Below are positions 32,587-38,924 of a stretch of DNA of 38,924 bases, piece after piece; position 1 is the first letter of the stretch; every line of letters begins with the position of its first letter. Source of the DNA: Rhodanobacter sp. (GTDB lineage Bacteria; Pseudomonadota; Gammaproteobacteria; Xanthomonadales; Rhodanobacteraceae); contig SCRF01000051.1 in assembly GCA_004322005.1 (NCBI GenBank), forward strand, positions 1 through 38,924, written 5' to 3'. The notes beneath the pieces were generated by a model. That model saw nothing but the letters and a program-made list of their open reading frames with translations. It was not told where the DNA came from and did no database searches. The position numbers were made by a program, and so were the translations under genes.

Positions 32587-33674
32587 CCATGGCACTTTTC
32601 ATCACCGTGTTGCTGCTGGCCGCGACCAACGGCTCGAACGACAACTTCAAGGGGGTGGCCACGCTGTACGGCAGCCGCACCGTGGGCTACTGGACCAGCC
32701 TTGGCTGGGCCAGTGTCACCACCCTGGCCGGATCGCTGGGTTCGGTCTATCTCGCCCAGGCGCTGCTCAAGGCCTTCACCGGCGCCGGCCTGGTATCCGC
32801 CGACATCGCCGCGCAGACCGGTTTCGCGATGGCCGTGGCGGGCGGTGCCGGCCTGACCGTCGCTCTGGCATCCTGGCGTGGCCTGCCGATCTCGACCACG
32901 CATGCGCTGGTCGGCGCGATGAGCGGCGCCGGCCTGGTCGCGGCCGGCATGGACGTGCATTTCGGATCGCTGGGCAAGACCTTCCTGCTGCCGCTGCTGG
33001 CCAGCCCGCTGATCGCGATGGTCCCCGCCTTCATCGTGGCGCCGCTGTTGCGCCGATTGGTCGCGCGCGCGGAACGGAAACAGATCGACTGCCTGTGCGT
33101 CGAGCAAGCCGCGATGGTGACGCCGGAAGGCGTGATGATGCGCGACACCGCGATGCTGCGTACCGGCAGCGTGGCCGAGTGCAGCGCCAGCGGCGCGCGT
33201 CCGCTGGCGCGCCTCAGCCATCCGCGCGTGGTCGATACGCTGCACTTCCTGTTCGCCGGTGCGGTGGGGTTTGCCCGCGGGCTCAACGACACCCCGAAGA
33301 TCGCCGCCCTGCTGCTGCCGGTCGCCATGCTCGACAGCCATACGGCGGTGCTCGCGGTGGCGATCGCGATGTTGCTGGGCGGTCTGCTGGGTGCCCGCCG
33401 GGTCGCCCGCACCATGAGCGACAAGATCACCGATCTGGATCTCGGTGCCGGCCTGGCGGCCAGCCTGACCACCGCGCTGCTGGTCAGCACGGCCAGTTTC
33501 AACGGGCTTCCGGTATCGACCACGCACGTCTCGGTCGGCGCGCTGGCCGGTGCCGGCGCCAGCGGGAAGAGTGGCGTGAATCGCAAGATGCTCGGCACCA
33601 TCGCGATGTCGTGGGTGGTTACCTTGCCGATCGGCGCACTGTTCGGCGCCATGCTCTACGGGTGGTTGCGCTGA
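32583..33674 (+). CDS. pit: PiT-family inorganic phosphate transporter
   Basis: A 363-residue low-affinity phosphate permease with ten to twelve helices. The two PiT repeats are clear: TNGSNDNFKGVATLYGSRTV at the start and ARGLNDTPKIAALLLPVAML in the second half, each with the GxND core, plus PISTTHALVGAM and PVSTTHVSVGAL. The ATG overlaps the stop of the previous gene, so it is the fifth member of the arsenosugar operon. It may supply phosphate selectively or carry arsenate/arsenical; this is inference. Followed at once by gene remnants. Confidence 0.9.
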   Translation: MTMALFITVLLLAATNGSNDNFKGVATLYGSRTVGYWTSLGWASVTTLAGSLGSVYLAQALLKAFTGAGLVSADIAAQTGFAMAVAGGAGLTVALASWRGLPISTTHALVGAMSGAGLVAAGMDVHFGSLGKTFLLPLLASPLIAMVPAFIVAPLLRRLVARAERKQIDCLCVEQAAMVTPEGVMMRDTAMLRTGSVAECSASGARPLARLSHPRVVDTLHFLFAGAVGFARGLNDTPKIAALLLPVAMLDSHTAVLAVAIAMLLGGLLGARRVARTMSDKITDLDLGAGLAASLTTALLVSTASFNGLPVSTTHVSVGALAGAGASGKSGVNRKMLGTIAMSWVVTLPIGALFGAMLYGWLR

Positions 33675-33676
33675 GC

Positions 33677-33809
33677 ATGTTCACAGGGGAAACCGTACTG
33701 ATTACCGGGTCGACCAGTGGCATCGGTCTGGGCATTGCCGAACAATCATCATCGCGATCAACCTGACGGCGGCGTTCCACACCATTCGCCATGCCCTGCT
33801 GGCGATGAA
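33677..33809 (+). pseudogene. 3-hydroxybutyrate dehydrogenase-like SDR remnant
   Basis: MFTGETVLITGSTSGIGLGI is a good SDR N terminus with the TGxxxGIG cofactor motif. After about 23 codons the frame breaks. In another frame IIIAINLTAAFHTIRHALLA follows, which matches the NxxxAF helix of the same family about 85 residues further on. So roughly 250 nt were lost near 33740, and the rest of the gene is gone: the inverted repeat begins right after the AAG codon at 33808-33810. Confidence 0.75.
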
Positions 33810-33905
33810 GCGCTCGAATAACCCCGATTTTGGAGCGCACCCTGTGCGCGAATGCTCTTGCCACGGTTGATACAAAGAGCATTCGCGCACAGGGTGCGCT
33901 CCTAC
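33810..33905. repeat. Long REP-type inverted repeat with conserved flank
   Basis: 28-nt arms 33832-33859 and 33875-33902 are perfect reverse complements around 15 nt. The inner palindrome is GCGCACCCTGTGCGC instead of GCGCGCTTGCGCGC, keeping the pairing. The right arm ends CTAC as in the other copies; the left arm has lost GTA. The 19 nt at 33810-33828 match 77-95 exactly. Confidence 0.8.
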
Positions 33906-34143
33906 AAGTGCCAAGAACCAGGTTGTTCGAGATTCCCTTGTGCAGAGACCGGTTTCGAGAGAACACGCTCAACAGGCCAGAGGCCGCATTCGGTCACGGC
34001 GGTGAATCCTTTTGCGGATTTGCGCACTCTGATTTTTGAAAGACGCCGCAACTGCGTTCGCTTATGCGGAGTCCGCTGCGGAAATCCGCACCCAACAATC
34101 CGGCATCGATGATGCGGACTCAAGTCTGCTCTGGAGACTGCTC
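33906..34143. other. Gene-free stretch in the decayed region
   Basis: These 238 nt contain no frame with recognisable protein character. A sequence TGAATCCTTTTGCGG at about 34003 weakly resembles the TGAATCTTTTTCC motif but lacks a matching -10 part. Confidence 0.4.
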
Positions 34144-34343
34144 ATGGCATTCAAACCGCTTCCGATCACGAAAGCCCCGCCCCAAGCGCCTTTGCTCACG
34201 CGCATTGCCGGTGAAAGCGGTGTTCCGATTGCGTGCATGAATCCTGCCTGCACAAGGACATCACGGTGGCCGACATCATGACCCCGCTGGAGCAACTGCC
34301 GGTCCTTGATCTTCACGACGTGTCGGCGGCCCGGGTGGGCGAT
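34144..34343 (+). pseudogene. CBS-domain protein remnant
   Basis: MAFKPLPITKAPPQAPLL then TRIAGESGVPIAC is the start of a CBS-domain protein by recall. The frame then stops. From 34245, one base out of register, LHKDITVADIMTPLEQLPVL then DLHDVSAARVGD continues as the second CBS motif. The part between, about one CBS domain, is missing, and the end is cut at 34343 where the HPP remnant begins. Confidence 0.65.
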
Positions 34344-34943
34344 TGGAGTTCTGCAGCGCCCTTTACATGGGACTGATTGCGCTGATCGGTCGGGTGACCG
34401 GGGTTGAGCTGGTGCTTTTCCCCGGGCTGGCAGCATTGTCGCACGACATCATGAAACGGCCCCGTGGCACTTGGGCGCGGCCCCCGTGGATGCTCGTCGC
34501 CACACCGGTCTTCACGGCAGTGATGGGCACCTTGATAACGAGACATCTGGGCTATGATGCCGTTCCCGTGATGCTCGACAGCGGTGATGGTGCGGCGATG
34601 GGGTGGGGCGCTGCCGGCGTCCGATCCGGTGCGGGATCGGGTCGATGACGCGATGGAGGCGGTGCCATTTCACCTGGGGTGGCTGCCGCCGTTCATGGCA
34701 TTGATGGCGCGGCTGGCAATCCTTGCGCAATGGACCGGTGTGCGTTTCCTGCTGTTTCCACCATTGGTGGTGATCGCATTCGAAATGTCTGCCCATGCCG
34801 GGGTTTGCCCGAGGGCCATCCGGGCATGGCGACTTCCGCTGGTATGCACCGCGGGTGCGGTGCTGGGAGTGCTGGTTGCTGCATTTGCAAGTTGGCGCAT
34901 GGCTGCAGATCGATTGCGTCGTGTCCCGCATGAAGTGCTATAG
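34343..34943 (+). pseudogene. HPP-like membrane protein remnant, frameshifted
   Basis: Frame 1 (34343 to about 34570): LIALIGRVTGVELVLFPGLA, then ALSHDIMKRPRGTWARPPWM and ATPVFTAVMGTLITRHLGY. Frame 2 (about 34580 to 34943): VPFHLGWLPPFMALMARLAI, RFLLFPPLVVIAFEMSAHAG. Both halves are membrane segments with an FP(P/G)L pattern typical of HPP-type proteins, by recall. They lie in different frames, so a deletion or frameshift falls near 34570-34600. There is no start codon or ribosome site of quality. It ends 17 nt before the convergent serA stop. Confidence 0.55.
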
Positions 34944-34960
34944 CCAGGTGGCCTACCGGG

Positions 34961-36193
<1,233 letters not shown>

Positions 36194-36319
36194 GCAAGCG
36201 TCCGGGAATAGAGGGGGGGAGAGCCTACTATGCCAGAGCCGGCGATGATTTGCGGCACCGCAGCACTGGACGCAGCCCGGCGAGACTGGCAGGCTGCGCG
36301 GAGACCGAAGGAACCCGAC

Positions 36320-37711
36320 ATGTCCGATGCCCCCCTGGCCGAATTGACCCGATGCCTGCCCGACCTGCGCCTGCTCACCGAACCGGGCGATCTGGAGCAT
36401 TACGGCCGCGACTGGACGCGGCGCTGGACGCCAGCGCCGCTGGCGATCGCCTTGCCGGCCAGCGTCGATGACGTGCTCGCGATCGTACGCTGGGCCAATC
36501 GACGGCAGCTGGCGATCGTGCCGTCGGGTGGCCGCACCGGCCTGTCGGGAGGCGCCGTGGCGGCCCATGGCGAGTTGGTGCTCAGTCTGGAGCGGATGAA
36601 CCGCGTGCTGGATTTCGATGCGGTCGACCGCACCCTGACCGTGCAGGCCGGCATCACGCTGCAGGCGGTACACGAGGCGGCACGCGGACACGGGCTGGCC
36701 TATCCGGTCGATTTCGCCGCACGCGGCTCCTGTTCGATCGGCGGCAATATCGCCACCAACGCCGGCGGCATCCGGGTGATCCGCTACGGCAACACGCGGG
36801 AATGGGTGGCGGCGCTGAAGGTGGTTGCCGGCAATGGCGAGCTGCTCGAACTCAATCGCGCGCTGATCAAGAACTCCAGCGGCTACGATTTGCGCCAGCT
36901 GATGATCGGCTCGGAGGGCACGCTCGGCATCGTGGTCGAGGCGACCCTGAAACTCGCCGATCCGCCGCCGCCGTCGCAGGTCATGTTGCTGGCGCTGCCG
37001 GACATGGATGCGCTGATGCGGGTGTTTGCGCTGTTCCGTGCCCGCCTTGCGCTGCAGGCCTTCGAGTTCTTCACCGACCGGGCGCTGCAAAACGTGCTGG
37101 CGCACGGCGCGCAGCGGGCCATCGACGGCGATTACCCGTATTACGTCGTCACCGAGTTCGATGCCGTCGACGAACGTGCCCGGGAAGCCGCCCTGACCGC
37201 CTTCGAGCATGCGCTGGAACAGGGCTGGGTCAGCGACGGGGTGATTGCTCAGAGCGAAGCACAGGCTGCCGCGTTGTGGCGGCTGCGCGAAGGCATCACC
37301 GAGAGCCTGGCGCCGCGCCGGCCGTACAAGAACGACGTGTCGGTGAGGGTCAGCCTGGTGCCGGCGTTCCTGCACGAAATGCAGGCACTGCTGGCGCGCG
37401 AATACCCGCAGACGGAAGTGGTGTGGTTCGGCCACATCGGCGACGGCAATCTGCACATCAACGTGCTGCGGCCCGAGGAACTGGTCGAGGAAGCCTTTAT
37501 CGCCCAGTGCGAACACGTCACCCGGCTGCTGGCGGAAACCCTGCAACGGCATGGCGGCAGCATTTCGGCCGAACACGGCATCGGGCTGGTCAAGCGGGCG
37601 TACCTGGGGAGCACGCGCAGTGCGGCGGAAATCCAGTTGATGCAGGGGGTGCGATGCGTATTCGATCCCAACGGCATCCTCAATCCGGGCAAGCTGTTCG
37701 TGCGCGACTGA
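36320..37711 (+). CDS. FAD-linked oxidase, probable D-2-hydroxyglutarate dehydrogenase
   Basis: A 463-residue flavoprotein of the GlcD/D2HGDH/DLD group. FAD_binding_4 domain: VPSGGRTGLSGGAVAAHGEL, GSCSIGGNIATNAGG, MIGSEGTLGIV. C-terminal FAD-oxidase domain: metal-site VWFGHIGDGNLHINV and SAEHGIGLVK. SerA enzymes reduce 2-oxoglutarate to D-2-hydroxyglutarate, and in Pseudomonas a D2HGDH next to serA removes it; the divergent serA here supports that function. D-lactate or glycolate remain alternatives. The ATG at 36320 follows AAGGA; the frame is open to 36230 without similarity. Confidence 0.88.
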   Translation: MSDAPLAELTRCLPDLRLLTEPGDLEHYGRDWTRRWTPAPLAIALPASVDDVLAIVRWANRRQLAIVPSGGRTGLSGGAVAAHGELVLSLERMNRVLDFDAVDRTLTVQAGITLQAVHEAARGHGLAYPVDFAARGSCSIGGNIATNAGGIRVIRYGNTREWVAALKVVAGNGELLELNRALIKNSSGYDLRQLMIGSEGTLGIVVEATLKLADPPPPSQVMLLALPDMDALMRVFALFRARLALQAFEFFTDRALQNVLAHGAQRAIDGDYPYYVVTEFDAVDERAREAALTAFEHALEQGWVSDGVIAQSEAQAAALWRLREGITESLAPRRPYKNDVSVRVSLVPAFLHEMQALLAREYPQTEVVWFGHIGDGNLHINVLRPEELVEEAFIAQCEHVTRLLAETLQRHGGSISAEHGIGLVKRAYLGSTRSAAEIQLMQGVRCVFDPNGILNPGKLFVRD

Positions 37712-37744
37712 GTGCGGGCCGCGGGGTGCGCACATGCCGTCAGC

Positions 37745-38766
<1,022 letters not shown>

Positions 38767-38783
38767 GGCGGACCATTTCCCGC

Positions 38784-38924
38784 GTAGGAGCCCGCTTGCG
38801 GGCGATGCTTTGCTTTCGGGAAAGAGCATCGCGTAGGAGCCCGCTTGCGGGCGATGCTTTGCTTCCGGGAAAGAGCATCGCGTAGGAGCCCGCTTGCGGG
38901 CGATGCTTTGCTTCCGGGAAAGAG
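38784..38924. repeat. Tandem REP array, 49-bp period, cut by the window edge
   Basis: Units begin at GTAG 38784, 38833 and 38882, each 49 nt, the last incomplete. Each has the inner palindrome GCCCGCTTGCGGGC and a GATGCT/AGCATC pair. Units 2 and 3 agree; unit 1 differs at one base in the spacer (TGCTTTCGG against TGCTTCCGG). It begins 18 nt after the pip stop and continues beyond the window. Confidence 0.85.

Noticed and set aside
34003-34040. Third copy of the ECF-type motif in the decayed region
   Set aside because: TGAATCCTTTTGCGG matches only partly and no CTATG lies at the right distance.
38784-38924. CRISPR array
   Set aside because: The repeat units are contiguous and the supposed spacers are the same in each unit; there are no cas genes nearby.

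Overview
The window looks like a chromosomal segment of a high-GC gammaproteobacterium of the Xanthomonadales, most likely the Rhodanobacteraceae (Rhodanobacter, Dyella or a relative). The basis is the gene order hflD-mnmA-nudix next to clpS-clpA-infA, the serC-pheA-aroA block followed by kdsB, the protein sequences, and GTAG-headed palindromic repeats. This placement is from recall of such genomes, not from a search.

Layout. 1-11.4 kb is housekeeping. A minus-strand nudix-mnmA-hflD operon faces away from clpS-clpA. Then come infA and a PHA-system protein on the minus strand, a degenerate FHA protein, and the plus-strand block serC, pheA, aroA, kdsB. 11.5-22.1 kb is a metal-efflux island. A minus-strand set (His-tailed DMT exporter, methyltransferase, short CDF transporter, PadR regulator, DoxX gene interrupted by an amber codon) diverges from a plus-strand czcI-like/czcC/czcB/czcA/PII-like operon followed by a CDF gene (czcD-like). 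22.4-25.5 kb is a bufferin-type RiPP operon: a four-Cys precursor of the DUF2282 kind, a DUF692/MNIO enzyme, a DUF2063 partner, a DoxX membrane protein, then an ECF sigma factor. A 48-residue membrane protein that looks internally deleted and a TVP38-flavoprotein fusion follow. 28.0-33.7 kb has a minus-strand sterol-desaturase-like gene and a tightly overlapped arsenosugar-type operon: a possible small ORF, arsS, arsM, two glycosyltransferase-like genes and a PiT phosphate transporter. 33.7-34.9 kb is a gene graveyard holding remnants of a 3-hydroxybutyrate dehydrogenase-like SDR, a CBS-domain protein and an HPP-like membrane protein, with one long inverted repeat. 34.96-38.9 kb holds serA, a divergent D-2-hydroxyglutarate dehydrogenase-like gene, a prolyl iminopeptidase and a tandem repeat array that runs off the end.

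How it fits together. The middle 20 kb is a metal and metalloid defence region: export of divalent cations (RND plus CDF), periplasmic metal sequestration by a modified peptide (bufferin), and arsenic methylation/arsenosugar synthesis. Two of these operons, bufferin and arsenosugar, carry the same unusual upstream sequence (TGAATCTTTTTCC followed by CTATG), which suggests control by the ECF sigma factor encoded between them. This is the most interesting testable idea in the window. The arsenosugar operon may also start with a 36-codon Cys/His-containing ORF that overlaps the arsS start by four bases.
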